A stretch of DNA of 64,000 nucleotides from Parapristionchus giblindavisi. Its lineage: Eukaryota; Nematoda; Chromadorea; Rhabditida; Diplogasteridae. Numbering within the stretch: the stretch's first letter is position 1; every line of letters begins with the position of its first letter. The notes below the pieces were generated by a model. The model had not been told where the DNA came from. It did not search any database and saw only the letters and a list, made by a program, of their open reading frames with translations. The stretch covers positions 186,001 through 250,000 of the forward strand of contig CALSFV010000038.1 of the NCBI GenBank assembly GCA_943737045.1, in the 5' to 3' direction. The position numbers and the translations under genes are program-made. Of this stretch, positions 10,600-21,947 are shown piece by piece.

Positions 10600-13389
10600 A
10601 TGAGCCAGAGTGAGACGCACACGTTTAATGCACAGGCTGCATCATTTGTTTCCACCGAATATAACGACGTTTGTTACCATTTAAATTCTATTACTATTAG
10701 TTTAATTGAAATTTATTCTAATGATAATATTACCTTATTACAGGGAGATCAGACTCTGATTGAGTCGACCGAGGTTGGCAGTTCAGAAGTCGTTGCTACT
10801 ACAACATCGTCTTCATCTACATCGTCCAGTCATGGAGCCATTGTATATTCTGACTATTATGATCGAATCAGAAACGATGCAGAATGGAATGAACGCGGCC
10901 AAATGTGTTATATTCCTCTCTATGGTTAGTAGGTTAAAGAATTAAGTTACGATATACCTCTATAAGTTCCTGAATCATGTCGTTTATCTTGCTATGATCA
11001 TTACAGATCAATCTTACCTTGTGTTAATTCATTAATGAAATGATAAATATTAACTACAGGACCATTACAACGTACTTCACATGGTTCATTCTCCTCAAGT
11101 CTCTCATCATCGGGTTCATCTTCTCCTCCCCTTCCATCACCCATTGGAGATCATCTCAAGGTACTGCAATTATTGATTGATTTATTCTCTAGAAGTACTG
11201 ACAAATCAAATAGCAATTGCAGAAACGAGACTCGGCCTCTTCTATCACACAGTTTCCCATTGTGGCCAAGCCACCCCAACCATTCCCCGAACCCTTCTCA
11301 GAGGTGAGAAAATGAGAAAAATCGTGCATGTTATATCGGGGTGCCCCGGAATAAAAAACTACAGTAATCTTAATTGTAGCTCAATGAGTCAGATTTATGT
11401 CAAAGATTAAATCAATATTCAAAATAGCTATTTTTTATTTAGTCAAAAGTACTAAATGTACTATTTTTTTGTTGAACACATTACAAAATATGCTCACTTC
11501 ATGGACAAATAATGTCGCCACCAAGATGAAATGTTTAATAGGACTAGCAAATAAGCGCGGCAAGGGAAGCTATGATAAAGCAATGTAGAAAGTTACGTCT
11601 AATGTTTCAATTGGTAGAGGGCTGACCATTTTTTGAATCGTGGTAAAATTACGTTTGAATAAACATGAATGAACGAATGAAAATAAATTGTAGAAGAACA
11701 ACGAAGCGGGTTGGTACGGAAACACTGGAGGCAACGGTCCACCCTCATTCCACAACGAACTTACATCCGTCAATAGGGAATTTGGTGAGTGCGCGCGAAT
11801 TTCAATTTTGATTTTTTTTGTTAAATTTTTATCTTCCTTTTTATTTTTTGTTTGCCGACAGCTTTTTTCCATAGTAGTTAAAAGATGACGTTGGCATTTC
11901 GTGTTAATTTGAATTCCTTTTTTGTATTGTTCAAGCATCTCAGGCAAACAGTCGAATGTATTTTGCAGCTAAGAGAAGTTAAAATGGTACGAAAAATGTA
12001 CCAAAAATGCATTTTGCAGCCACAGCTTCGAAAAAGCTTTAAAAAGTTATTGAATTGCTATAGAATTGCTACTAAAAAGGTAAAAAGCCACGAAAAAGCT
12101 AGGAAATGCTAAGAAAAATGCATGCAAAATGTCTGCATTATTCATTTATTTTGACATCTGAAATGCATTTGAGTTAGCTGCAGAATGCATTCGACTGTTT
12201 GCCTGAGATTGATTTTTTCTCTGTAAGCAGCGGCTCTTAACACAAGTATCTAAATTTCTGAATTTACTGTTGAATTCTTTCATTTAATCGTCATTTACTT
12301 AATTTTGATCTTTGATAGCCCATTTTTGCAATTTCCCCCACTGTATTCACGCATCTATTTTCTCTTGAAGCATTATTCTTATTCTTATTGGACTACTTTT
12401 CCGAAGTAGTGAGGGTACGAGAGATGTATGGACGAGATAAGAAAGTGAAGACTCAATGCTTTTTAGCCGTGCATTTGACCCGATCGAACGCATTACTGTA
12501 ATGTATCCTGGTAAGATGATTTGTGACAGGAAAATGCCAATCCGAGTATTTAAAAAGTGGAAATGAATTTTCTCTTGATGTTTTGCACAACTAATTATTG
12601 ATTATTGATTACAGGTGCATCTACTGTTGCTTACAGTAGTACTGAAAGTCTAACCGACGTCTTTGGTAGTCAAGAAAGTCTCAATAATATCGGAGGCGGA
12701 TACGGTTGTCAGAATGGCTACGGTAGTCAGAGTGGATACGGTAGTCGTAACTACAGTGGACAGGTAATTGATAGTTCCTTATAAATATATTGATTGATTT
12801 GCTACATTTGCGACATTCCATGTATTATTTGTCAGCAACGTTCGGGTGGTCGTTTCGGAGGCTCAAATCGTCGTAATTATCAATCCAGTAATGGATATGG
12901 CAACGGTAGGTATTCTATCGTACACTACTGCAATCATTGATTATCGATTGATTCAGGCAATGGAGGATTCGTCGGTAACGATCAAGGGTACGGTAACAAC
13001 TGTAGCAGAGGATCATCGTACTACGATAACCAGTATGACAATACGTACAATGGTATGCGACATTTGTCAATTCTCAATCAATATCAATCAATAATCGATA
13101 TGTAATGACTATTGTAGTTGCAGAGATTACAGATGTCCGCAAGTGTCAACAGTCTGCCTCATATTTTGGAAGCGGAACAACTTCTACCGTACCATCTACC
13201 GTACCCAGCGGACCTCTACCGACTGCTTTCGCTACGGGACGCATGGCTAATATTAATGACGTGAGTACTGTAGATTGAATACCATACTATTCACATTATA
13301 TTATTGATTATTAATAGCATTATTGATTATAGGAGCAGAAGAATAATCTCATGGCGAATCTTGCGCGTCTCTGCAATCAGAGAACCTAA
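10600..13389 (+). CDS. Gly/Ser/Tyr-rich low-complexity protein, 343 aa, function unknown
   Basis: Ten exons: 10600-10668, 10744-10924, 11060-11160, 11223-11303, 11694-11784, 12615-12763, 12836-12905, 12957-13052, 13124-13260 and 13333-13389 (TAA). Phases agree at all junctions. I do not recognise the family. In order: a polar N-terminus, a Ser/Thr run (about 50-60), a short aromatic block SDYYDRIRNDAEWNERGQ (about 67-84), a Ser/Pro-rich stretch, then residues about 175-280 rich in Gly, Tyr, Ser, Asn and Arg with GYGS and RSGGRFGG-like motifs. The C-terminus contains an ATGRMANIND helix-like tail. RGG/GY-type composition is common in RNA-binding or condensate-forming proteins, so a ribonucleoprotein role is a guess from composition only. 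No TM segment or signal peptide. Intron 5 (11785-12614) contains a MITE. Confidence 0.75.
11938..12208. mobile_element. MITE with about 35-bp terminal inverted repeats (TCTCAGGCAAAC)
   Basis: The left end is TCTCAGGCAAACAGTCGAA and the right end is TTCGACTGTTTGCCTGAGA, with pairing continuing through TTTTGCAGCTAA. About 270 bp, no coding capacity, inside an intron of the Gly/Ser/Tyr-rich gene. Confidence 0.85.
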
Positions 13390-16012
13390 TTTTTGAGGAG
13401 CTAACTAATCAATAATTGAATTATTGATTACTTGTACTCATATCGATTCGAATTCCCATTGACATTCCTTCCCTGTTTATCTATCTATTCTATCTGCCGT
13501 ACCCCTTCCTGTTACATATATATAATCAATCGATCCAGTGTGATAATGAATCAACCAATCAATAATGGTTGATAGCTAACCGTGTTCTAATCTTTGTTAC
13601 TCACATAACACATCCATCCCTTTGTACTTTCTCTTTTCCCCTTCACTCATCTTCTTTGTTTCTTATCCCGGTGCATATTAAGCTATCTAATCAATAATGT
13701 TATCGATCATAATCATAATCATTATAATTAGTATAATCATCTAATCAGTTTGCTGTGTCGCTTTGTTCCATTAGTGCTACTACTACCATGTCTCTAGCTC
13801 CTTCTAGTAATTAATTGCTTTTTTCGTCTTTTGCATACTTTGGGCCAATGCCACGGGTGCTCAACTTACCGTATACCTCTCACAACAGGGAAACTACACA
13901 CCACACCATACCGTACTCGCACAACGCACCATTCCATACCCCATAGGTCTTTCTATATATCTTGAAGTGCAAGATCATCATGAATTGTGATGAACCTTGA
14001 ACCTTTTAGTGATTACTAGACAATCATTTGACGAGTATTTATCGATTGATTTCAATTGTATAATCTAGCCATTTTTTGTTTCTTTAACTTTCACATTTGC
14101 TTAGAGAAGAGTGTCCATACTCTATTTGTTCTCCCATATCATAATGCTAACTCGAGCTTTTCTGTCCTTTGAAATTGTGATAATAATGTGATACACTACA
14201 GTAACCGTGGTGCTGTGAGTGTGGCATCATTGTCCCACTTTTCTCAATCGAACCATTACTGTATGCATTCCATTTTATTTTCTCTGGTAATGATAATGTA
14301 ACTGTCATTGTTGTAATGTCATTTTTTCGTTGCTTGCAATTTTTCTCCTCTGATTATCATGTTGTTTTACCTTTGCACTTTGATCTATCGTCATGCATAC
14401 TTATTGATTACTTTGTCCTTTGATCTACTTTTGATCGAGTAATTATTGACCACCTATCGTAATCCTCTCATTCATTACAAGTACACTTTTTGTCTCTAAC
14501 AATTACACGCGCATATGTTTATCGATTGATCTCTAATTTGTTGATATTTGAATCGTGTACAACACATCTTAATCCATTCTTCTATTCATTATCCACCATA
14601 AACATGTCTTTCTTCACATTATCGATCGGTTAACCTTCTTTTTTCTTCTCTTTGCCCATGTATTCTATCATATACGGTAGTATCATTGATTGATTCTTTT
14701 TGTGTTATCAGAAGTAGTCCATATGATTTAGTTTTTGTGTTGTGATTATGCCATACCTGAATAAAGTGAGAATGATCGAATATCCTTGTTTCTCTTGATA
14801 CATTTGTGTGTCTATGACGAATAGAGGGATTGAAGTTTACATGGATAGATAATCTGATTGGATTATTCATTGACGTACTGATAATAGAAAGAGAGAGAGG
14901 ATAATATCAATGAATGGAATGGATTGTCATGCATATATTTCACTATACACTGTAATATTTATATATACTTATAAGAGACAAAATGTTCTCAACAAATGAG
15001 TCTTGTGTGATTTTGGATATCGACAGAATTCAGATGCTGATCTTGTTGGACAAAATAACAGCGTATAATTTGCAGTGGCATTGTTTTTTTCCTTTTTTGT
15101 GTATTCTTTCAGAGGATGAGGTGCATTTGACACAATGAGAAATGTCTCCGACACTTTTAACATCGTGATTTTGTATTGACAGTGACTTGTCGAATTTTGA
15201 TGAGATCATTATTCTAAAGAAATTCTTAAAAATTTTTTAAAGAATTTTTTTACAATTTAATGAATGACCTGTATCAAGCACAGAACCGTTGTTTATTATC
15301 AGCTTCAAACAAATATTTATATGGAATTAATAAAGGACGTTCTTAACAACCGGTACAATAAATTTTAATTAGTAATGTTAAAACATAGTAAGTAGTACAT
15401 TGATCCTGAAGATCGTGCGGGGTCGATAGTGGAATATCTACAACATCAATCACTTAATTTTATTATTGGCCACCTATTTTTTTCTTCTCGTTCCAATTTG
15501 TCACTTTTATTATTATTTCGAGTTCTATATTTTTCTCAAATAGATAACTCAACCTATCACAAACGAAGGGATTAGATAATGCGAGCCAGATCCCCTTCTG
15601 ATATGATATACTCTCTAGCTCTCTTTGATGACAAGATCAAATTATTATTTTTATTATTATTTTCTCGTTTCCGGATCCTTTTAAATAATTCTCATTTTTT
15701 CAAAAGCCTGAAAATCAACATTTATTGATTTTAGCAACTTCCATATATCTTTTAAACTTCATAATTGACTAATCTTATCTAGCGCATGGTAAAATTCGTT
15801 GAAGTGATCTTGGAACTATGTGGAACTGTGTGCCACTACAAGAAATGCATACAAGTACAAGTTTATCACTATCTCTAATTCTCCAATCTCTATCTCTAAT
15901 TATCTCTTACTAATCGATCAATTAATTAATAAAAGTAATTAATTAATCAATTGGTCCCGCAATGCGGTTAAGTTGACCCGTGTGATAGGTGGATGAACTC
16001 CTTGAAACATAG
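13390..16012. other. Long AT-rich intergenic region
   Basis: I see no exon series, RNA gene or strong repeat in these 2.6 kb. The first few hundred bases are probably the 3' UTR of the upstream gene. Short AATTAATTAATT-type runs occur near 15910-15950. Confidence 0.5.
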
Positions 16013-16088
16013 TTGATACAGGCTGGCAAATGATTGAGACAAGAAGACTCTCTCCTTGTGTCAATCATTTGCTGTCAACCTGTATCAA
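16013..16088. other. 76-nt hairpin with imperfect stem
   Basis: TTGATACAGG...CAAATGATTGAGACAAG pairs with CTTGTGTCAATCATTTG...CCTGTATCAA, leaving a few-base internal bulge and a loop of about 11 bases. Size and shape resemble a miRNA precursor, but a tiny palindromic MITE is equally possible. No expression evidence is available from sequence. Confidence 0.5.
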
Positions 16089-16442
16089 CGTACTTACATG
16101 TATTTCATTTTTTTCCTTTGGTCATCATCTACCTCAGGATAAGTAAATTAAAAATTAATTTTAGTTTACAACTAGTTGGTACTCGTAACATCAGGGGGAT
16201 TGTGTGTAGTAATCAGTGTCTATTCACAACATGACGAAGTACTCTCCCGATTATCTGTAGTTTCATGTGAATATTCGATATTTCTCTCGAGGTGAAAGTA
16301 TAGTATATTATCCAATGATCTTTATTTCCTTATTATTTTCTCAAATTCCGATTCTCCGTCTCATGCGAGAGACGTGAGGGTGGAGACCTTTCATAATATT
16401 ATTATTGTCCGTGTAAAAGGTGCTTTTTAAGAGAGATGACCG

Positions 16443-18067
16443 TTAAGACTCGACCACCCCCGGACACGTGCGCTAGCAATGAGAACTGGGAGTCCATACT
16501 TGGGTGTTAGGAGTGCCCCCGGTCCTTATTACACAAAACGGCTGAAATTTCCTGTCTGTGCCCTCAGGCTATTAGAAAAAATAATTTTTAAAAAAACTTT
16601 AAAAAATCATAATTTTTCAAATTGTTGAGATGAAGTCTAAATACCATTTGCAATGCGTCTAGGGTGCACAGTGCTTGCTAATTCATTATTAGCATCGAAT
16701 GCCCGTTGATTCCTAAACCACTTTTTTGAGACAAAATTTTGGTTTTTTCGGACAAATGTTTTAGTGAGTGCCCAAAATTTCCGACCAGGTATTGTAGCCT
16801 AAGCAATTGTGCATTGATTTAACTTAAAACTGGATTCTTCCCGATCGACCATTTTGTCGAATTTTTCGCTCGAACTTCCGTCATCGATGGTTTTCCCGAG
16901 CAAATGCTGTATTTTCCAAACGATTGGTGCGGAATTGTGGTCTATTGAAAGTTTAGAGGTGAGACTAGTAAAATGAAACAAGAAGCCCATCACTTGGATC
17001 AATTTGAAAATTTCGATTTTCATGACCCGGGGGTCATGGTCCGAAAATTTCAAAATTTCTCAAGTTTGAAATGTTTTCATTTATGCGGCTTATTGTGAAG
17101 TACAAATGAAGTGAGTAATAATCAGCCAATGCTCAATGGCTAATCTCTCCTTTCAACCATTTCTCGAAATTTTTCGTTCTGAATGCGTGCGAAAAATCTG
17201 AATTGTGTTTGAATCAGTTTCCAACTTGCTTTCTGTAACATACTGTCTTAGTACTTTGCAATGTACATAATCAATATGAAAATAGTTTATTTTCGAAAAT
17301 TCATATTTTTTCGCCATGACCCCGGGGTCATGGAAATCGATTTTTCAAAAGATAGCCGAATGCCGGGATTCCAGTGCTACTTTGTTTACTCATCATGAAA
17401 CTTCACATTGTCATTGTCATTTGCTCATTGTCGCAGCATTCGAGTCGACAAACTGCAATATTTCAGAAATATGCCGAAAAAAGTAGGCACTAAAATTGAA
17501 TTTGGGCTTCTTGTTCCATTTTACTAATCTCACCTCTAAACTTTCAATAGACCACAATTCCGCACCAATCGTTTGGAAAATACAGCATTTGTTCGGGAAA
17601 ACCATCGATGACGGAAGTTCGAGCGAAAAATTCGACAAAATGGTCGATCGGGAAGAATCCAGTTTTAAGTTAAATCAATGCACAATTGCTTAGGCTACAA
17701 TACCTGGTCGGAAATTTTGGGCACTCACAAAAACAAGGGATGATTTGTCCGAAAAAACCAAAATTTTGTCTCAAAAAAGTGGTTTAGGAATCAACGGGCA
17801 TTCGATGCTAATAGTGAATTAGCAAGCACTGTGCACCCTAGACGCATCGCAAATGGTATTTAGACTTCATCTCAACAGTTTGAAAAATTATGATTTTTTA
17901 AAGTTTTTAAAAAAGATTATTTTTTCTAATAGCCTGAGGGCATAAACAGGAAATTTCAGCCGTTTTGTGTAATAAGGGCCGGGGGCACTCCTAACACCCA
18001 AGTATGGACTCCCAGTTCTCATTGCTAGCGCACGTGTCCGGGGGTGGTCGAATATGATCGAGTCTTA
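16443..18067. mobile_element. Large foldback element FB4 (1.6 kb, arms about 550 bp)
   Basis: The left arm (from TTAAGACTCGA and CCACCCCCGGACACGTGCGC) and the right arm (ending GTGTCCGGGGGTGGTCG...TCGAGTCTTA) are inverted copies over roughly 540-560 bases at high identity. A spacer of about 500 bases lies between 16990 and 17510, itself holding two small CATGACCC/GGGTCATG palindromes. The ORFs found inside are arm shadows and occur on both strands in mirror image. No transposase. Confidence 0.88.
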
Positions 18068-18152
18068 GGGAACAGGCCTCTTAAATGATATCAACTCTCC
18101 GTATGAAAGTGGTTACCATAATTGAATTGGATAGAGTGATTCCGACGACTAC

Positions 18153-18578
18153 TTACAAGGGAACTGTCTCAACTTAATGTGGTCATATGACATGGGAATA
18201 ATTTACCTGAATCAGTTTTCGATGCTGATTACGAATCCGTTATCAAACGTTGCCCAATCGAGCTGAGATTTGAGAAAATCGATCTTGAAATTCGACTATT
18301 TGATTCGAAAATTCACAACTTGCCTACAATATCTACTAAATTACAGCAGGAGGTGTTTGGATAATTGATGGATGAGTTTATGAACGCATTGGGATGGTTT
18401 ATATAGGAAGTCTCACGAATTTCCGATTAAACTAGCGAATTTTAATATCGATTTTCTCGAATCTCAGCTCGATTGGGCAACGTTTGAAAACGGATTCGTA
18501 ATCCGCATCGAAAACTGATTAAGGTAAATTATTCCCATGTCATATGGCCACATTAAATTGAGAGAGTTCCCTTGTTAA
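18153..18578. mobile_element. Foldback element FB5 (TTACAAGGG termini), complete copy
   Basis: The ends are TTACAAGGGAACTGTCTCAA and GAGAGTTCCCTTGTTAA. Arms of about 150 bp pair closely (for example CATATGACATGGGAATAATT and its inverse). A nearly identical, inverted and end-truncated copy is at 36042-36449. It lies just upstream of the first srx gene. Confidence 0.87.
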
Positions 18579-18865
18579 CTATCTCCGATCTATATAGTTC
18601 TCGTCCAATAGTAAAAATAACTAAGTTAGAGCAAATTTTGTGACACACCTACACAGAAAAGTTATTTGTATGTGGTTGATTTCCAGTTGTATTTCATCAA
18701 AAGACGTGCGCGACTAAAAAAATCTCACGTTCCTCAAATGAGGAAGAGGGTAGATCTATGTATATCAAGAAACTTTTGGATTTCCCCTTTCATTTCCTGA
18801 ATAAGCATAGTTATCCAGATCTTTCAATCAGACACGTAGTGTAGTGCGCCGGACGACGTTTCCGA

Positions 18866-21787
18866 ATGTCCAATTCGACGGATTATCATCCTCCGACTTT
18901 CGATGACTACTTGGCGGCTGGGATTATGTTTACTGTAATAAGTGTAGATTTGGAAAAAAATCGATAATGATGTTGTTTCAGATAGGTGCAATAGGATTGA
19001 TAGTGAATTTATCTGGAATGTCATTGTCTTTGAGAGTACGAGCATTGAGAAGTTCATTTGGTAAGATAAATTAAGGTTTAAAAAAACATGAATAAGTCTG
19101 GTTCAGGTCGTTTAACAGCAGCACATTGTACCTCAGACGCGGCGATTCTAGCAATGTTTGTGTTTTGGGCTGCTCCTCGAACATTTCTGTAAGTTCTCGT
19201 GCTTATATCGGTTTGACCATATATTTCAGTGGCTTCCACGATCAAAATACACTTCTCAGTAGACGAATTGGACAAGTAGCCCTCTATTTCTGGTAGATAT
19301 ATTTCATAAAATATTTAAGTTGCCTGATTAATAAATTACGATATATTTATGATGCCAACGATTTAAAATCATTGAAAAATATTTAGCAAATGTGTTTTTA
19401 GCTTATTATAGGTTTGTAAGTATGTATTCTCAACTGTTAATTGCAATCAATCGATTCGCTCTACTCTTCCTACCGTATCTCTATCGTGAAGTGAGTTTTC
19501 AAATATCCCTGAACATTGATTCTTGACATTCCCTTTTAAGATATTCGCTCGTCGTACCCATATTCTCATAATCGTCTACTGGTCCTTTTGTCTACTTCAT
19601 TACGTAGTTTACTTTGGAGGTATTTAGTCATTAGTCCGCTATTCATGTATTGTAAAATTGGTCGTCTACTCCAAAATTTTTCAAAACAATAATTGCGAAT
19701 TTTCATGCACCACGTAAGTCAATCTTAAAACATTTTTTGGAAACCAATTTTTTTGCTTACAATTAAAATATATGGTGAACAATAACATTGAAATAAATGG
19801 AGGGAATTATCATCGAATATTTTGCGAGATTTAGAGAATAAAGGGATGCAAATTGTGATGAAATCACAGGAAAACCAAAATGCAATCTCATTTATAGATG
19901 GTTGTGACTTCTTCTATAACTCTGAGACTTATTTCTGGCAGTTTGCTGATACGGAATGTGGTGCAGCTGTCTCATTCTGGCTTGATTTGGTACATGGTTG
20001 TGTGAGTTTTTCGAACTGTTTTATAATGCAATTTCTTTATCAAGATAGATTATTTAAAACGGTAGCACTTGTAACGATGAATGCTAGTGTTAATGTAGAG
20101 AGTTATGCTGACTCGTAATCTTTTCCATCGTGAGAGCTCTGAATTCTCAGAAAAATTGATATAAACCATTAACCCATCCGATTCAGAGTCTTTGTATCGT
20201 TGTTCTTTTCCTCGACACAATATGTTTATTCAATATGAGGAAAAGTGGAAGGGTGAGAACATATTCCTGAATCATTCCCAATAGAAACATATTGTTCTCT
20301 AGATTCTTGGTCAAACATTGAGTGTGATAGAAAAGAAGAAGAGGTCAAGGAGAGAAGCAAAATTTCTTGCTCAGGTATAATCTCTGCTCTTACGATTACT
20401 CCATATTTTAGCCTTTTTTAAAGATATACTCGATCTAATTTTATCCTGCGCTCTGGTCACACTCTCTCGCAAACAAAGAAACGAGAGAGTATTGTCAGAG
20501 CGGATAGTTTCAAATTAGCTCGGGGTGCACCTTTAACTGGCATAAAAGTAAGAGAAAGAGTGTCTATCTTTCAGGCATGTTGTACAGGCGTTCTCTTCAC
20601 TGTAATGTTGTTTTCGTTTCACGTCCTTTCAAGGTTTACAAATCAAAATATTACTTTTTTTTACATTTTAAAGTATATGAGGCCGTTTGCGTAAGAATCA
20701 ACTAAAATCAGTGAAATCTGGCACAGTCAAAAAATCAAATTTTGTGCATGGGGGTTCTCAAGGGTGCTGATGACGATAGTGATGTTCGTTTTGCACCTAG
20801 AGCCACCGTTGCGGCCAGACGACGTCGGGTTGAAATTGCGTTTTTAGTCTTTTCTCGCCATCCGATAGTGCCAAAATTTGCAAACTATGCCACCTGATGC
20901 AGATTTTGATGGCGATCACGTTTGTCTAATTCAAGGAGACAGGCGAGGCGACGAGCAGAGAAGGGAAGGGAAGTGGTAGGAATTGTGTCTCTCTGCTCTC
21001 TCGCATCACCACACTCTCTCGCATCTTGTCTCCATTTCAACGGCAAAATGGCTACACTAAAAGTTGATTTTCTCGAATTTCGCGGGAGCAAACTGGCTGA
21101 AATTTTTTCCATGAGATCCTGAAGCCATTCCGGTCCGATCTATGTATCTCGCAAAATATACTTTCACCTTTGAGAGAAATTCTATTTTTGAAAATTTCTG
21201 AAACTATTTCAACAAAAATGAATTAGACAGACGTGATCGCCATCAAAATCTGCCTCAGGTGGCATAGTTTGCAAATTTTGGCACTATCGGATGACGAGAA
21301 AAGACTAAAAACGCAATTTCAACCCGACGTCGTCTGGCCTCAACGGTGGCTCTAGGTGCAAAATGAACCTCACCATCGTCATCATTATCCTTGAGAACCC
21401 CAATCCCCAAAATTTGATTTTTTTACTGTGCCGGCACTTAGCCGATTCTTACACAAACGGCCTCATATACTGTTTCAAGGTACATGGAAAGTACATGGTC
21501 AGTATTTGCAACAACTTCACTCATGTGGGAATTGGCACATACGGGGGATGGGTAATCGATTCTTATTTATTGATTGAAATTTCCATTTATTGACTGTTTA
21601 GGATCATTCTTTTCGCATTCAATAACGAACTAAGAAAAGCTCTTCACCCTAAGACACTTTTATCATTTTCTACTATTGAATCACATATCAGCAAGACTAA
21701 GGTACTGTAAATGAGAAGAGGAAAATATAATCAATTATTGATTAGTTTCAGTTGGTATCCGCTCAATCGTCCGTTATGATTAGATGA
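18866..21787 (+). CDS. Srx-type serpentine chemoreceptor A, 319 aa
   Basis: Thirteen exons: 18866-18934, 18982-19060, 19107-19188, 19230-19292, 19412-19490, 19541-19619, 19898-20001, 20187-20252, 20303-20374, 20575-20633, 21480-21551, 21602-21701 and 21752-21787 (TGA). All phases agree. Family features of nematode Srx receptors: IGLIVNLSG in TM1, FGRLTAAHCTSDA in TM2, WAAPRTF, GQVALYFWFVSMYSQLLIAINRF in TM3, a Cys-containing extracellular loop (GCDFFYNSE), a basic loop EKKKRSRREAKFLAQ before TM6, WELAHTGDG, and the Srx-like FNNELRKAL after TM7. Seven hydrophobic segments can be traced. Srx receptors are usually expressed in chemosensory neurons; ligand unknown. Intron 10 is occupied by foldback FB6, whose right end lies only 8 bases before the acceptor. 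Confidence 0.87.
20418..20536. mobile_element. TTAA-flanked short palindromic MITE (Q family), copy 1
   Basis: 119 bp including TTAA on both sides. The ends read AGATATACTCGATCTAATTT and AAATTAGCTCGGGGTGCACCT, roughly inverted, with inner arms CTCTCTCGC/GCGAGAG-like around CAAACAAAGAAA. It lies in srx-A intron 9. Confidence 0.8.
20672..21471. mobile_element. Foldback element FB6 (800 bp) in srx-A intron 10
   Basis: The left end is AGTATATGAGGCCGTTTGCG and the right end is CAAACGGCCTCATATACT. Arms of about 265 bp match at high identity (for example GGTGGCATAGTTTGC on the right against its inverse on the left). A central spacer of about 270 bases has its own ORFs in both directions, none recognised. 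Confidence 0.87.
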
Positions 21788-21947
21788 AATTTTTTTACAT
21801 TTATCGGTATTTTAGTTGGATTTCATTTAAACGTGCTACACTTGTCAAGTGATAATTTCGACGAGAATATTGTTTGATCTATTTAAAATGCATTAAAATA
21901 AAAATAAATGTTTCGTTATGAACAAACGGCATGGATGTTATTAGTTT

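Noticed and set aside
16799..17693. Pair of similar proteins encoded on opposite strands
   Set aside because: They are mirror-image translations of the two arms of palindrome FB4, not a gene pair.
20885..21122. Basic ORFs in srx-A intron 10
   Set aside because: They lie in the arms and spacer of foldback FB6, are open on both strands and match nothing recognised.
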